From JBHJGM01 sp050331815 (lineage in GTDB: Bacteria > Verrucomicrobiota > Verrucomicrobiia > Opitutales > JBHJGM01), in NCBI GenBank assembly GCA_050331815.1, contig JBHJGM010000016.1, positions 62,001-126,000 of the forward strand: a stretch of 64,000 nucleotides of DNA, in the 5' to 3' direction. The notes beneath the pieces were generated by a model. It was given only the letters and a program-made list of their open reading frames with translations. It was not told where the DNA came from and made no database searches. Within the stretch, counting starts at the first letter, position 1. Every line of letters begins with the position of its first letter. Both the position numbers and the translations under genes were made by a program. Shown piece by piece: positions 9,214 through 17,538 of the stretch.

Positions 9214-10362
9214 ATGGAATCTCCCCTGAACTTCGAGGAAGCTTCGCGCGCGCAGGCCTTCGATTCCGTGGAAAACGCGATCGCCGACATTGCCGCCGGT
9301 AAGCTCGTCATCGTGACCGATGACGTCTCCCGCGAGAACGAAGGTGATCTGGTGATGGCCGCCGCCAAAGTCACCCCCGAGGCGGTCAATATGATGATAC
9401 GACATGCACGGGGCCTAATTTGCGCCCCCACCGTGGCTCATCAACTGCGCCGCCTCGGCATCAACCAGATGGTTCATGACAATCGCGAGGCCCAGCAGAC
9501 CGATTTCTCTATCTCCGTCGATGCCGCCGAGGGTATCACCACGGGTATCTCCGCCTACGACCGAGCCGCCACCCTGCGCATTCTGGCCGATCCCGACGCC
9601 ACCCCCGAGCAGCTTGTCCAGCCCGGCCACATCTTTCCGCTCAAGGCCAAGGCCGGTGGCGTTCTCGAGCGCGCCGGTCACACTGAGGCTGCCGTCGATC
9701 TGGCCAGCCTGGCCGGTCTGCACCCCAGCGGTGTCATCTGCGAAATCCTCAAGGAAGACGGCTCGATGGCCCGTCTGCCCGACCTCATCGAATTTAAGAA
9801 CGCGCACGGTCTGCGCCTCATCTCGATCGCTGCACTCATCGAGTACCGTCATCGCCGCGAAAAGCTCGTTGAATGCCTGACCACGCGCCCCTTCGAATGC
9901 GAGTGGGGCACCTTCAACCTGCATCTGTTCCGCAGTATCCTCGACGGGCGCCAGCACATCGCCCTGACCCTCGGCGACCTCGACAGCCGCCCAACCCTGG
10001 TGCGCGTCCATAGCGAAAACCTCCTCACCGACATTTTTCGCGCGCGCGCGATGGGCTCCGGCTCCAATCTCGACACCGCGCTGACCCGCGTCGCCGAAGC
10101 CGGCCACGGCGTGATCCTCTACATCGGTCAGCCCAACATGGGCGTGCGCCTCAATGCGGAACCCTCCGAGGAAAATCCCGAGATCGCTCCGGCCAAGATG
10201 GACTTTCGCGATTACGGCATCGGTGCGCAGATCCTGGCCGACCTGGGCCTGCAGCAAATCCGCCTCCTGTCCTCTTCACGTCGGCGCGTCGTGGCCCTCG
10301 AAGGCTATGGACTGGAAATCGTCGAGCACGTGCCCCTCGCCGCCGACGACGTATCCAGCTGA
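9214..10362 (+). CDS. ribB: 3,4-Dihydroxy-2-butanone-4-phosphate synthase fused to a degenerate GTP cyclohydrolase II domain
   Basis: 382 residues from the ATG at 9214. Residues 15-215 are a complete RibB domain: the acidic loop DDVSRENEGD, DFSISVDAAEGITTG, and the GHIFPLKAKAGGVLERAGHTEA region. It converts ribulose 5-phosphate to the four-carbon riboflavin precursor. Residues 220-375 align with GTP cyclohydrolase II (RVHSENLLTDIF, HGVILYIGQ, IVEHVPL), but the three zinc-binding Cys are replaced by N269, M280 and S282, and the RQEGR-type catalytic stretch is lost (GQPNMGVRLN). The second domain is therefore very unlikely to be a cyclohydrolase. ribH follows after one gene. No FMN riboswitch is recognisable in the 116-bp upstream gap. 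Confidence 0.9.
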   Translation: MESPLNFEEASRAQAFDSVENAIADIAAGKLVIVTDDVSRENEGDLVMAAAKVTPEAVNMMIRHARGLICAPTVAHQLRRLGINQMVHDNREAQQTDFSISVDAAEGITTGISAYDRAATLRILADPDATPEQLVQPGHIFPLKAKAGGVLERAGHTEAAVDLASLAGLHPSGVICEILKEDGSMARLPDLIEFKNAHGLRLISIAALIEYRHRREKLVECLTTRPFECEWGTFNLHLFRSILDGRQHIALTLGDLDSRPTLVRVHSENLLTDIFRARAMGSGSNLDTALTRVAEAGHGVILYIGQPNMGVRLNAEPSEENPEIAPAKMDFRDYGIGAQILADLGLQQIRLLSSSRRRVVALEGYGLEIVEHVPLAADDVSS

Positions 10363-10373
10363 GCTCCCTTTTT

Positions 10374-10925
10374 ATGCCCCCTCCCCTGCGCATTGAACGC
10401 CAACCACCCGAACAACTATCGCCTGAAATTCAGGCCCAGGTTGCTGCGGTGACCGCCGCCACCTGGCCGGGGCCACATCCGGATATGCTGGAGATGGCTC
10501 GGGATTCTGCCCCGGGCGATGATCGCCGCCACCTGCGTTTCATCGGCTGGCTCGAGGAACGAGTGGCCTGTACCGCACTGATTTTTGAACGCACGATACG
10601 TGCCGGTGAAACAGCGCTGCCCATCACCGCGCTGGCAGGGGTGTGCACGCATCCGGATCTGCGCGGGCAAGGCCACGGGCTCACCATGATGGGCGAGGTT
10701 TTTGCCGAAATGGACGCCGGACGCTATCCGGTCTGCCTGTATCAGACCGACGTTCCCGGTTTTTACGAAAAGCTCGGGGCCCGCCAGGTACAGAGCACCT
10801 TCATCAACTCGCGCAACGCCAGCCAGCCACAACGCAATCCCTTCTGGAGCCAGATTCAGATGATTTATCCAGGCAACGGCCCCTGGCCCGAGGCCCCCAT
10901 CGATCTCTGCGGGCCCGGCTACTGA
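10374..10925 (+). CDS. GNAT-family N-acetyltransferase
   Basis: 183 residues. The acetyl-CoA motif A is clear: ALAGVCTHPDLRGQGHGLTMM around residues 84-105, with R/Q-G-x-G-x binding the CoA pyrophosphate, followed by a C-terminal VPGFYEKLGARQVQST segment typical of the fold. The substrate is unknown. It starts 11 bp after ribB and is followed 91 bp later by ribH, so it is embedded in the riboflavin operon. A link to riboflavin or to protein modification is possible but only inferred. Confidence 0.8.
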   Translation: MPPPLRIERQPPEQLSPEIQAQVAAVTAATWPGPHPDMLEMARDSAPGDDRRHLRFIGWLEERVACTALIFERTIRAGETALPITALAGVCTHPDLRGQGHGLTMMGEVFAEMDAGRYPVCLYQTDVPGFYEKLGARQVQSTFINSRNASQPQRNPFWSQIQMIYPGNGPWPEAPIDLCGPGY

Positions 10926-11016
10926 CAACCGCCGCAGTTCCCGGCAAAAACCATGGTTGCGGCGCATTGGGCGCTGTGGCATCCTGGGCGGCTTCAGTCA
11001 TCAAAATTATTTCTGC

Positions 11017-11583
11017 ATGAGCGACGGTAAACCCGATTACGGCGATCTCAACGGCAGCGATCTCGTCCTGGGTATCGTGGCCGCCAGCTTTAACGGCGAA
11101 CTCGTCGAAGGCCTGCTCTCGCGTGTGCGCCTGCAACTGCGTGAGTACAGCGTCGCGCCTGACAACATCGACGTGCGCCGCGTGCCCGGCTCAGCGGAAC
11201 TCCCCTACGCCGCCAACATGCTCGCCACCAGCGGCGAGTACGACTGCATCATCGCCCTGGGTGTGGTGGTGGCAGGCGACACGCCGCACCACATGATCAT
11301 TGCGCAAAGCACCGCCAGCGCCCTGCAGTCCATCGCGCTGAGCACGCAGGTGCCCACCATCAACGGCATCATCGTCACCGAAAACAAGGCACAGGCCCGC
11401 GCCCGCACCCTTGGCGAAATCGACCGCGGGACCGAGTTTGCGACCGCCGCCGTAGCCATGGGCCGCGAAAAGCTCGACCTGTGCGAATTTCTCGAACGGC
11501 TGGATGCCGAGGACCTCGAACGCTCGGGCCGCAACCCCGACGAGGACGACTTCTCCTCGGGCAACCCGTTTAAAAACAACTAG
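11017..11583 (+). CDS. ribH: 6,7-Dimethyl-8-ribityllumazine synthase
   Basis: 188 residues from the ATG at 11017 (MSDGKPDYGD). It condenses the RibB product with 5-amino-6-ribitylaminouracil. Family features are VAASFNGELVEGLL, the RVPGSAELPYAANML segment, ALGVVVAGDTPHHMI (which contains the active-site His) and NGIIVTENKAQA. Several normally strict positions are altered: the usual RG-x-T before the His reads AGDT, and FG-V-L-T reads NGIIVT. There is also an acidic C-terminal extension of about 25 residues (ERSGRNPDEDDFSSG). It sits between the acetyltransferase and nusB, the classical ribH-nusB order. Confidence 0.86.
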   Translation: MSDGKPDYGDLNGSDLVLGIVAASFNGELVEGLLSRVRLQLREYSVAPDNIDVRRVPGSAELPYAANMLATSGEYDCIIALGVVVAGDTPHHMIIAQSTASALQSIALSTQVPTINGIIVTENKAQARARTLGEIDRGTEFATAAVAMGREKLDLCEFLERLDAEDLERSGRNPDEDDFSSGNPFKNN

Positions 11584-11599
11584 GGACTGCCTCCCTCCC

Positions 11600-12106
11600 A
11601 TGGCTGACTCTCCCGCCAGTCCCGGCCCTGTCGGCGACGCCGACGATGCGCCCGAGCGCCCACCCAATCAGCGTCGGGCCAACCGCGTCGCAGCCATGCA
11701 GTTTCTCTACATGGCCGACATCAACCCATCCGCCGACGCGGACCACGGCTTGCAGACCTCGCTGCGCGAATTCTTCGAACACCGCGACCATCCGCGCGAA
11801 TACTACGCCTTTGGCGAGGAGCTCGCGCACGAAGCCTACCGTCTGCGTGACGAAGCCGACACCATCGTCGGCAAACACGCCAGCAACTGGCGGCTGGAAC
11901 GCATCGCCCGCGTGGACCTGGCGATCCTGCGGCTCGCCATCTACGAGTTGCACCACCGCCGCGACATCCCGCCCATCGTCACCATCAACGAAGCCATCGA
12001 CCTGGCCAAGGCCTTCTCCACCCCTGACGCCAAACGCTTCGTCAACGGCATCCTCGACCGGCTCAAAACCACCCTCGACCGCCCCCTGCGTACCCCGGCC
12101 ATTTAA
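11600..12106 (+). CDS. nusB: Transcription antitermination factor NusB
   Basis: 168 residues from the ATG at 11600, 16 bp after ribH. All-helical RNA-binding antitermination factor that pairs with S10 (NusE) on boxA RNA. The hallmark C-terminal run is present: RIARVDLAILRLAIYEL, then IPPIVTINEAIDLAKAFSTPDAKRFVNGILD. The N-terminus carries about 25 extra Pro/Asp-rich residues before the RRANRVAAMQFLY helix, which contains the Arg-rich boxA contact. It is the last gene before a repeat-filled gap of 237 bp, so the riboflavin operon may end here. Confidence 0.92.
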   Translation: MADSPASPGPVGDADDAPERPPNQRRANRVAAMQFLYMADINPSADADHGLQTSLREFFEHRDHPREYYAFGEELAHEAYRLRDEADTIVGKHASNWRLERIARVDLAILRLAIYELHHRRDIPPIVTINEAIDLAKAFSTPDAKRFVNGILDRLKTTLDRPLRTPAI

Positions 12107-12114
12107 AGGTAAGC

Positions 12115-12298
12115 AACCACAAATAATTTCGAATAGACACAAATCATACAGAAACGAGGTATTTTGAGTTGAAGCAAAAGGTCCTGCGCGTGGTAATCCA
12201 CCGGGCACGAAAATTTAGATGAGCTAGAGAAAACACTTCGGCAGAAAAACCGATTTTATCACCAACTCATTCATGATTATTTGTGTCCATTCGTGGTT
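12115..12298. repeat. MITE-like element with imperfect terminal inverted repeats
   Basis: The AT-rich gap between nusB and ftsY is bounded by two arms in inverted orientation. The left arm (12115-12147) contains AACCAC, GAATAGACACAAAT and CAT. The right arm (12273-12298), read on the minus strand, contains AACCACGAATGGACACAAAT and ATCAT. The interior has no reading frame worth calling. A related shorter palindrome with AACCACGAA lies at 63424-63461. Similar AACCACGAATGxACACxAAT elements are scattered in many bacterial genomes. The exact boundaries are my estimate. Confidence 0.6.
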
Positions 12299-12343
12299 CC
12301 AATCCAAACGCCTTGTCCTCGTGTTAAAACCTAAACATTTGCG

Positions 12344-13282
12344 ATGAAGAGCTTCTTTTCGAAATTCAAGGACGGCCTCAAGAAGCACTACCCGACCTTC
12401 TACAAAGCTTACCAGCAGGTTGGGGAATTTCAGGGCAAGCGCCTTTCCGCCGACAGCGTCGACGAACTCGAGGAGGCCCTTTACTCCGCCGACTTTGGCG
12501 TGGAAACCGTCAGCGAGATTATCGACGAAATACAGGATTCGCTGAAAAAAGAGCGCGAACTGCGTGGCAAAGACGCCATGGACATCGCCGCGGCCATCCT
12601 TCGCCGGGTACTCACCGGCGCGGAGCAGCCGCTAGAAATCGGCGCGCATCAGCCCGAGGTCATCTGCTTGGTTGGTGTTAACGGCTCGGGCAAGACGACC
12701 AGCACCGCCAAGCTGGGCCACCTCTTTACCGAGGACGGTAAGAGCGTACTTGTCGGTGCCTGCGACACCTTTCGCGCCGCCGCCAACGAGCAGCTGCGCA
12801 CCTGGACCGACCGCCTCAACCTGGAATTGGTCTCCAGCCACACCGGGGCCGATGCCGCCGCCGTCGCCTTCGACGCCTACACCGCCGCCAAAAATCGCGG
12901 TCAGGATGTCCTCCTGCTCGACACCGCCGGGCGCCTCCACACCAAGAGCAACCTCATGGAGGAGTTGCGCAAGATCCGCCGCGTCCTGCAGAAGCACGAT
13001 GCCGCCGCTCCGCACCATGCCTGGCTGGTCGTCGACGGCAGTCTCGGCTCCAACTCCATTGAGCAGGCCCGCGTGTTTCACGAGAGCTTCGGCCTGACCG
13101 GTCTCATCGTCACTAAGCTCGACGGCACTAGCCGAGGCGGCGCACTGGTCGCCATTTACCGCGAACTGAAGATCCCCATCTATTTCGTCGGCCTGGGCGA
13201 ACGCGCCGAGGATCTGCAACCCTTCTCCGTCGACAACTACGTCAACGCCCTCTTCGGTGCCGAGGAACCCGTGCCGGGCTGA
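12344..13282 (+). CDS. ftsY: Signal recognition particle receptor FtsY
   Basis: 312 residues. SRP-type GTPase that docks ribosome-SRP complexes at the membrane. The NG domain is complete: GVNGSGKTTSTAKL (G1, near 110), DTFRAAANEQL, DTAGRLHTKSNLMEEL (G3), TKLDGTSRGG (G4 and the following loop), and a C-terminal GLGERAEDLQPFSVDNYVNALF. The long acidic A domain of some FtsY proteins is absent, so this is a minimal receptor starting with a Lys-rich helix (FFSKFKDGLKKHYP) that could bind lipid. G4 reads TKLD as expected. It begins 45 bp after the repeat element and is followed after 89 bp by aroB. Confidence 0.93.
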   Translation: MKSFFSKFKDGLKKHYPTFYKAYQQVGEFQGKRLSADSVDELEEALYSADFGVETVSEIIDEIQDSLKKERELRGKDAMDIAAAILRRVLTGAEQPLEIGAHQPEVICLVGVNGSGKTTSTAKLGHLFTEDGKSVLVGACDTFRAAANEQLRTWTDRLNLELVSSHTGADAAAVAFDAYTAAKNRGQDVLLLDTAGRLHTKSNLMEELRKIRRVLQKHDAAAPHHAWLVVDGSLGSNSIEQARVFHESFGLTGLIVTKLDGTSRGGALVAIYRELKIPIYFVGLGERAEDLQPFSVDNYVNALFGAEEPVPG

Positions 13283-13371
13283 GCGAAGGGCTTACAGAAG
13301 GTGAAGCAGATGAGCGCTCCTGGAAAACTCGAAAGTACTCAAAAATCAGGTACCGTTGAGGCCCTGCACGG

Positions 13372-14481
13372 ATGAAAACACTGAGCGTTCAACTGGCCGA
13401 CCGCAGCTACCCCATCCATTTTGGCCGGGGGCTGAAGGGGCTTTTGCGCGATACGTTCGACAGTCTTGAAGGCGACGGACGACGCCTCGCGATGCTGGCC
13501 GATGGCGTATTCGACAAAGATAGCTTCAAATACTTCGACGCCCTCGACTTCAAAATCACCCGCACGCCCCCGCGGGCGGTCCGCTTCGTTCATCCCGGCG
13601 AAAAATCGAAGTCCTTGGAGGAGCTGACTGAGAACTACGCCTTTCTCGCCGAGAACGGGATCGATCGCAAGGGCGCGCTCTTTGCCTTTGGCGGCGGGGT
13701 GGTCGGCGACCTCACTGGCTTCACCGCGTCGACCTGGCTGCGCGGCATCGACTTTTACCAAATCCCGACCACCCTGCTGGCGATGGTCGACAGCTCCGTC
13801 GGCGGCAAGACGGGCATCAACGTGCCCGCCGGCAAAAACCTCGTCGGCGCCTTCTGGCAGCCACAAGCCGTCTTCATCGACCTGGACCTGCTCCAGACGC
13901 TGCCCCCGCGTGAGTTCGCCGCCGGCATGGCCGAGGTGATCAAGTACGGCCTGCTCCACGACGCCAACCTCTTCGAGAAGCTCGAGTCGCTGCAAACCCC
14001 GCTCAATGCCACCGCCCCCGAACTCGAGGGCACCGTGCGTCGCTGCTGCGAAATCAAGGCGGAGATTGTCGCTGCCGATGAACGAGAAACCGCCGGCTCC
14101 GGTGGCCGCGCGCTACTCAACCTCGGCCACACCTTTGCCCACGCCATCGAGAAGGTGGCCGGCTATGGCGAATACCTGCACGGCGAGGCGGTCGCCATTG
14201 GCCTGGTCCTGGCCGGGCGTCTGTCCGAGCGCCTAGGCTGTATCCAGAAAAACGATACACAGCGCATTGTCCGCCTACTGGCAGACTATGATCTGCCAAC
14301 AGCCCTGCGGCCCCCCTTGAAGACCGACGCCCTCATCGCAGCCATGTACCAGGACAAGAAAACGCGCGCCGGCAAGCTGCGCTTCGTCACCCTGCAATCC
14401 CTGGGCCGGGCCGTCACCACGGACGACGTACCCGAGGACTGGATACGCGAAATCTGGGACCGGGCGATGGCCCCACCTTGA
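13372..14481 (+). CDS. aroB: 3-Dehydroquinate synthase
   Basis: 369 residues. Cytoplasmic NAD- and metal-dependent enzyme of the shikimate pathway that turns DAHP into 3-dehydroquinate. The NAD and substrate loops are plain: FGGGVVGDLTGFTASTWLRG, IPTTLLAMVDSSVGGKTGIN, GKNLVGAFWQP, and the metal-binding E-x(n)-H-x-x-H pattern in EVIKYGL, NLGHTFAHAIE and EYLHGEAVAIG. Length is normal. It lies between ftsY and the conserved unknown at 14521, with gaps of 89 and 39 bp, so it may be cotranscribed with either. Confidence 0.95.
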   Translation: MKTLSVQLADRSYPIHFGRGLKGLLRDTFDSLEGDGRRLAMLADGVFDKDSFKYFDALDFKITRTPPRAVRFVHPGEKSKSLEELTENYAFLAENGIDRKGALFAFGGGVVGDLTGFTASTWLRGIDFYQIPTTLLAMVDSSVGGKTGINVPAGKNLVGAFWQPQAVFIDLDLLQTLPPREFAAGMAEVIKYGLLHDANLFEKLESLQTPLNATAPELEGTVRRCCEIKAEIVAADERETAGSGGRALLNLGHTFAHAIEKVAGYGEYLHGEAVAIGLVLAGRLSERLGCIQKNDTQRIVRLLADYDLPTALRPPLKTDALIAAMYQDKKTRAGKLRFVTLQSLGRAVTTDDVPEDWIREIWDRAMAPP

Positions 14482-14520
14482 GCTTTGCACCACGCCCCAG
14501 ACACGCTAACTTCTTAGTGA

Positions 14521-15156
14521 ATGGCCGGCATCGACGAGAACATTGTCCGCGAATACTTCGAGTCGAACGGCTTCCTTGTGCGCCAGTTGCGCAAGTACAC
14601 CGTGCAGTCGCGCATGAAGCGCCACGAAGAGGAAATCGATCTGGCGGTGGTTAATCCCGCCTTCCGCAAGTCCGCTGAGAAGCCCGGCTTTCTGCTCTTT
14701 GCCGCCGATTTGAAACTCATCCAGCGCGCCATCGTCTCGGTCAAGGCCTGGCACAGCACCCGATTCACCCCGTCGACTCTGCGCAGCAGTTCGGAGATTT
14801 TTAAATTCCTCGAAAAAGACGTGCTCAAAAAAGCCGAGGAGCTCTTTGCCCTGGAAGAAGAGCTGGAGCCCGAGGCCGACGCCTTTGCCAAAATCCTGGT
14901 CCTGCCGGGACTACCCACGCACGAGCCCCACCGCTCCCAAAGCATCGCCTTGCTGCGCGAACACGGCGTCGACGGCATCCTCTCCTTTCGCTCCATGCTG
15001 CACGACCTTGTTGTCAAAGTTGAAAACAACTACAACTACTCCAAGTCCGACTTGTTGCAGCTGCTGCGCATCCTTAAAAACTACGACATGATCAAGTCCC
15101 CTCAGATGGAACTCTTCGTCGAAAACGATCAGCGCCCCCGGCGTCGCCGCGCATGA
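14521..15156 (+). CDS. Conserved-looking protein of unknown function, possible PD-(D/E)xK fold
   Basis: 211 residues, soluble, with no signal or membrane segment. I do not recognise a named family. The N-terminal third has a pattern (KRHEEEIDLAVVNP, then LLFAADLKL, then RAIVSVKAWHS) that resembles the acidic and Lys positions of the PD-(D/E)xK nuclease-like fold. The E/Q-x-K position reads S-V-K, so catalysis is doubtful. The C-terminal half is helical (KKAEELFALEEELEPEADAF) with a basic tail (RPRRRRA). It overlaps lpxA by 4 bp (ATGA), so it is translated together with lipid A and pdxA genes. Its role could be regulatory or nucleic-acid related. Confidence 0.65.
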   Translation: MAGIDENIVREYFESNGFLVRQLRKYTVQSRMKRHEEEIDLAVVNPAFRKSAEKPGFLLFAADLKLIQRAIVSVKAWHSTRFTPSTLRSSSEIFKFLEKDVLKKAEELFALEEELEPEADAFAKILVLPGLPTHEPHRSQSIALLREHGVDGILSFRSMLHDLVVKVENNYNYSKSDLLQLLRILKNYDMIKSPQMELFVENDQRPRRRRA

Positions 15157-15971
15157 GCGAACCCGCCACTCGCATCCATCCCACTGCCGTCGTCGAAGAC
15201 GGCGCGCAACTGGCCGACGACACCAAAGTAGGCCCGTACGCGGTCATCGCCTCGGGCACCGTCATCGGCCCGGGCTGCGAAATCGGTGCGCACGCCATTC
15301 TCCATCCCGGCACCATTCTCGAGGAGAAAATTTTCATCGACGCGCATGCCGTCATCGGGGGCGATCCGCAGGACATCAAGTTCGACCGTGACACGCCCAG
15401 CGGCGTGTACATCGGCGCGGGCACCACCATTCGCGAGCACGTCACCATCAACCGCGCTACCCGGCCCAACAAGCGCACCGTCGTCGGCCCCGACTGCTTT
15501 CTGCTGGCCACCTGCCACGTGCCGCACGACGCCACCATCGGCCAGGGCACGGTCATCGCCAACGCGGTTCTGTTCGGCGGCTTCGTGGAAGTCGGCAGCC
15601 ACTGCTTCATCGGGGGCAGCGCAGTCTTTCACCAGCACGTACGCATCGGCGACGGCGTGATGGTCAGCGGCAACGCCTCGCTCAGTCGTGACATCGCGCC
15701 CTACATTCTCGTCTCTGAGCGCGATCGCGTCCACGGGCTCAACCACGTGGGGCTGCGCCGTCGCGGGTTTTCCACCGAAACCGTCAGCGAGTTGAAGCGC
15801 CTGTTCCGCGCCGTGCTCGATGCCCCGGGAAACGTGCGCGCACACGCCGCCAGGCAGACCGCCGAGAGCGCGCCGGGCAAACGTTTCTTGAGTTTCTTCG
15901 GGGGTGGCAAGCGCGGCTTCGTTACGCGTTATGAAACGCGGCGACGCACCGGGGGTCCCGCCGATACATGA
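15153..15971 (+). CDS. lpxA: Acyl-ACP:UDP-N-acetylglucosamine O-acyltransferase
   Basis: 272 residues; first step of lipid A synthesis. It is built of left-handed parallel beta-helix hexapeptide repeats (IHPTAVVEDGAQLADDTKVG onward to about residue 185), the LpxA marker IGGDPQDIKF, and a His-bearing ATCHVPHDATIG segment where LpxA has its catalytic His. The C-terminal helices GLNHVGLRRRGFS and VSELKRLFRAVL are also typical. About 20 extra basic residues end the protein. It overlaps both neighbours by 4 bp. Its presence shows a Gram-negative envelope. LpxB, C and D are not in the window. Confidence 0.9.
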   Translation: MSEPATRIHPTAVVEDGAQLADDTKVGPYAVIASGTVIGPGCEIGAHAILHPGTILEEKIFIDAHAVIGGDPQDIKFDRDTPSGVYIGAGTTIREHVTINRATRPNKRTVVGPDCFLLATCHVPHDATIGQGTVIANAVLFGGFVEVGSHCFIGGSAVFHQHVRIGDGVMVSGNASLSRDIAPYILVSERDRVHGLNHVGLRRRGFSTETVSELKRLFRAVLDAPGNVRAHAARQTAESAPGKRFLSFFGGGKRGFVTRYETRRRTGGPADT

Positions 15972-16924
15972 GCACAGGCTCCGCCAAACCCATCGCGCTG
16001 ACCTGCGGCGACCCGGCGGGCGTCGGCCCCGAAGTCATCCTGCGCTGGCTTGAGGAAAACCCTCGCGCCGCTGCCCAGGTCTGCCTGATCGGCCCCGGTA
16101 GCTGGCTGGAGGCAGCCCGCGCCGCCGTGGACCCGGCCATCACCACTGTTGAAGTCGGTGAAGCCGGTTACCGCGCCACGCCGGGTCAGCCCGACGATCC
16201 GGGGGCTCGCTGTGCGATGGAGGCCCTCGATGTGGCCAGCAGCGGCTGCGTCGAAGGCGACTTTCGGGCAGTCGTGACCGGCCCGATCAGCAAGGCCCGC
16301 TTCAAAGCCCTCGGCTACGACTTTCCGGGGCAGACCGAGTTCTTTGCCGCCTGCTGGAACGGTCGGCCCACCATGGCCTTCGCCGGCGGGCGCCTGCGGG
16401 TCATCCTCGCCACCTGGCACATCCCGTTTTCCGAGGTACCTGCCGCGCTCGATGAAGCCACCCTCACCCTTGCCTGCGAGCGTGCCGACTGGCTGGCCCG
16501 GGCCCTCGGGGCCGAATCACCTCGCATCGCCCTGTGCGGACTGAATCCCCATGCCAGCGAAGGCGGCATCCTCGGCACGGATGAGACCGTCCGGCTCGAC
16601 CCCATCGCCGAAAAAATTCGTGAGCGCCTGCCGGGTCTCTCGCGCTGTCTGCCCGCCGACACCGTGTTTCACCGCCAACTGCAGGGCGAATTCGACGCCG
16701 TGGTTGCACTTTACCACGACCAGGGGCTGGCCCCTTTGAAGACCCTCGAATTCGACCAGGCGGTCAATCTTACGCTGGGCCTGCCCTACATCCGCACCAG
16801 CCCCGACCACGGCACCGGTTTCGACATCGCCGGGCGCGGGCTGGCCCGCCACACCAGCTTTGGCAACGCCGTCGAACTCGCCGACCGACTGGCGAAAGCC
16901 CTTGCGCAAACGTCCGATGACTGA
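15968..16924 (+). CDS. pdxA: 4-Hydroxythreonine-4-phosphate dehydrogenase
   Basis: 318 residues; metal- and NAD-dependent enzyme of the DXP-dependent pyridoxal 5-phosphate pathway. It opens with ALTCGDPAGVGPEVIL and continues with VVTGPISKARFKALG, a FPGQTEFFA segment, the metal His in TWHIPFSEVPAAL, GLNPHASEGGILG, ALYHDQGLAPLKTL and the closing SPDHGTGFDIAGRG. All are PdxA signatures, including the three metal-binding His. It overlaps lpxA by 4 bp, as a coupled operon gene. The 63-bp gap to the Fe-S carrier could hold its stop and the next start region only. Confidence 0.95.
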   Translation: MSTGSAKPIALTCGDPAGVGPEVILRWLEENPRAAAQVCLIGPGSWLEAARAAVDPAITTVEVGEAGYRATPGQPDDPGARCAMEALDVASSGCVEGDFRAVVTGPISKARFKALGYDFPGQTEFFAACWNGRPTMAFAGGRLRVILATWHIPFSEVPAALDEATLTLACERADWLARALGAESPRIALCGLNPHASEGGILGTDETVRLDPIAEKIRERLPGLSRCLPADTVFHRQLQGEFDAVVALYHDQGLAPLKTLEFDQAVNLTLGLPYIRTSPDHGTGFDIAGRGLARHTSFGNAVELADRLAKALAQTSDD

Positions 16925-16987
16925 GTCAGGCCATCGTCCTTGAAATATCCGAAGCGCCTGCGTAATCTATCTTCCGCAACGTCAAGT

Positions 16988-17362
16988 ATGACCCAAACCG
17001 CCACATCCACCATCGACGCTCCGCGCAATGCGGACGAGCGCCTTATCCGGCTGACTGAATCCGCCGGCGGCAAAGCATGCGCCCTGATGGAGCGGGAGCA
17101 GTCCGGACCCTACCTGCGCGTGGGTATTTCCGGCGGCGGCTGCAACGGTCTTTCTTACAAGCTCAAGTTCACGGCCAAAACCCGCAAGGGCGACATTCAG
17201 GTCGATTCCGCCGGGGTGCCCGTCCTGGTCGACATGAAGAGCGCCCTGTATCTGCGCGGCACCACCCTCGATTACTCCGACAAAATGGTCGGCGGCGGGT
17301 TCAAGTTCGAAAACCCCAACGCCAAATCGAGCTGTTCCTGCGGCGAAAGCTTTAGTGTATAG
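16988..17362 (+). CDS. A-type iron-sulfur cluster carrier (IscA/ErpA/HesB family)
   Basis: 124 residues from the ATG at 16988. A-type carriers receive Fe-S clusters from a scaffold and pass them to apoproteins. The three conserved Cys are present in the family arrangement: one in ISGGGCNGLSY and two in the C-terminal SSCSCGES. The segment GTTLDYSDKMVGGGFKFENPNA matches ErpA-like proteins. About 20 extra N-terminal residues (Thr/Ala-rich) precede the core. No isc or suf genes are adjacent. A hairpin with a T tract follows the stop. Confidence 0.9.
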   Translation: MTQTATSTIDAPRNADERLIRLTESAGGKACALMEREQSGPYLRVGISGGGCNGLSYKLKFTAKTRKGDIQVDSAGVPVLVDMKSALYLRGTTLDYSDKMVGGGFKFENPNAKSSCSCGESFSV

Positions 17363-17368
17363 GAACGG

Positions 17369-17386
17369 CTCCGATCGGAGTTTTCG
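17369..17386 (+). terminator. Hairpin after the Fe-S carrier gene
   Basis: CTCCGATCGGAG is a perfect 12-base palindrome at 17369-17380 and is followed at once by TTTTC. It begins 7 bp after the stop codon of the Fe-S carrier gene. The stem is short, so termination may be partial, leaving infC with its own promoter in the remaining 150 bp. Confidence 0.5.
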
Positions 17387-17538
17387 ATTGAAAGGCCTCT
17401 GCGCTTTGGCTTGAATCTACAGACGCGATTTTTCCCCGACTTTATGCAGCAACCGACAGCTAACCGCTTGATGGCGGTACTTCCCTCGCAGGCCCGGCGC
17501 GTTGCCGGCTTGCCAAACGCAACCCCCCGCCTCGTCTG

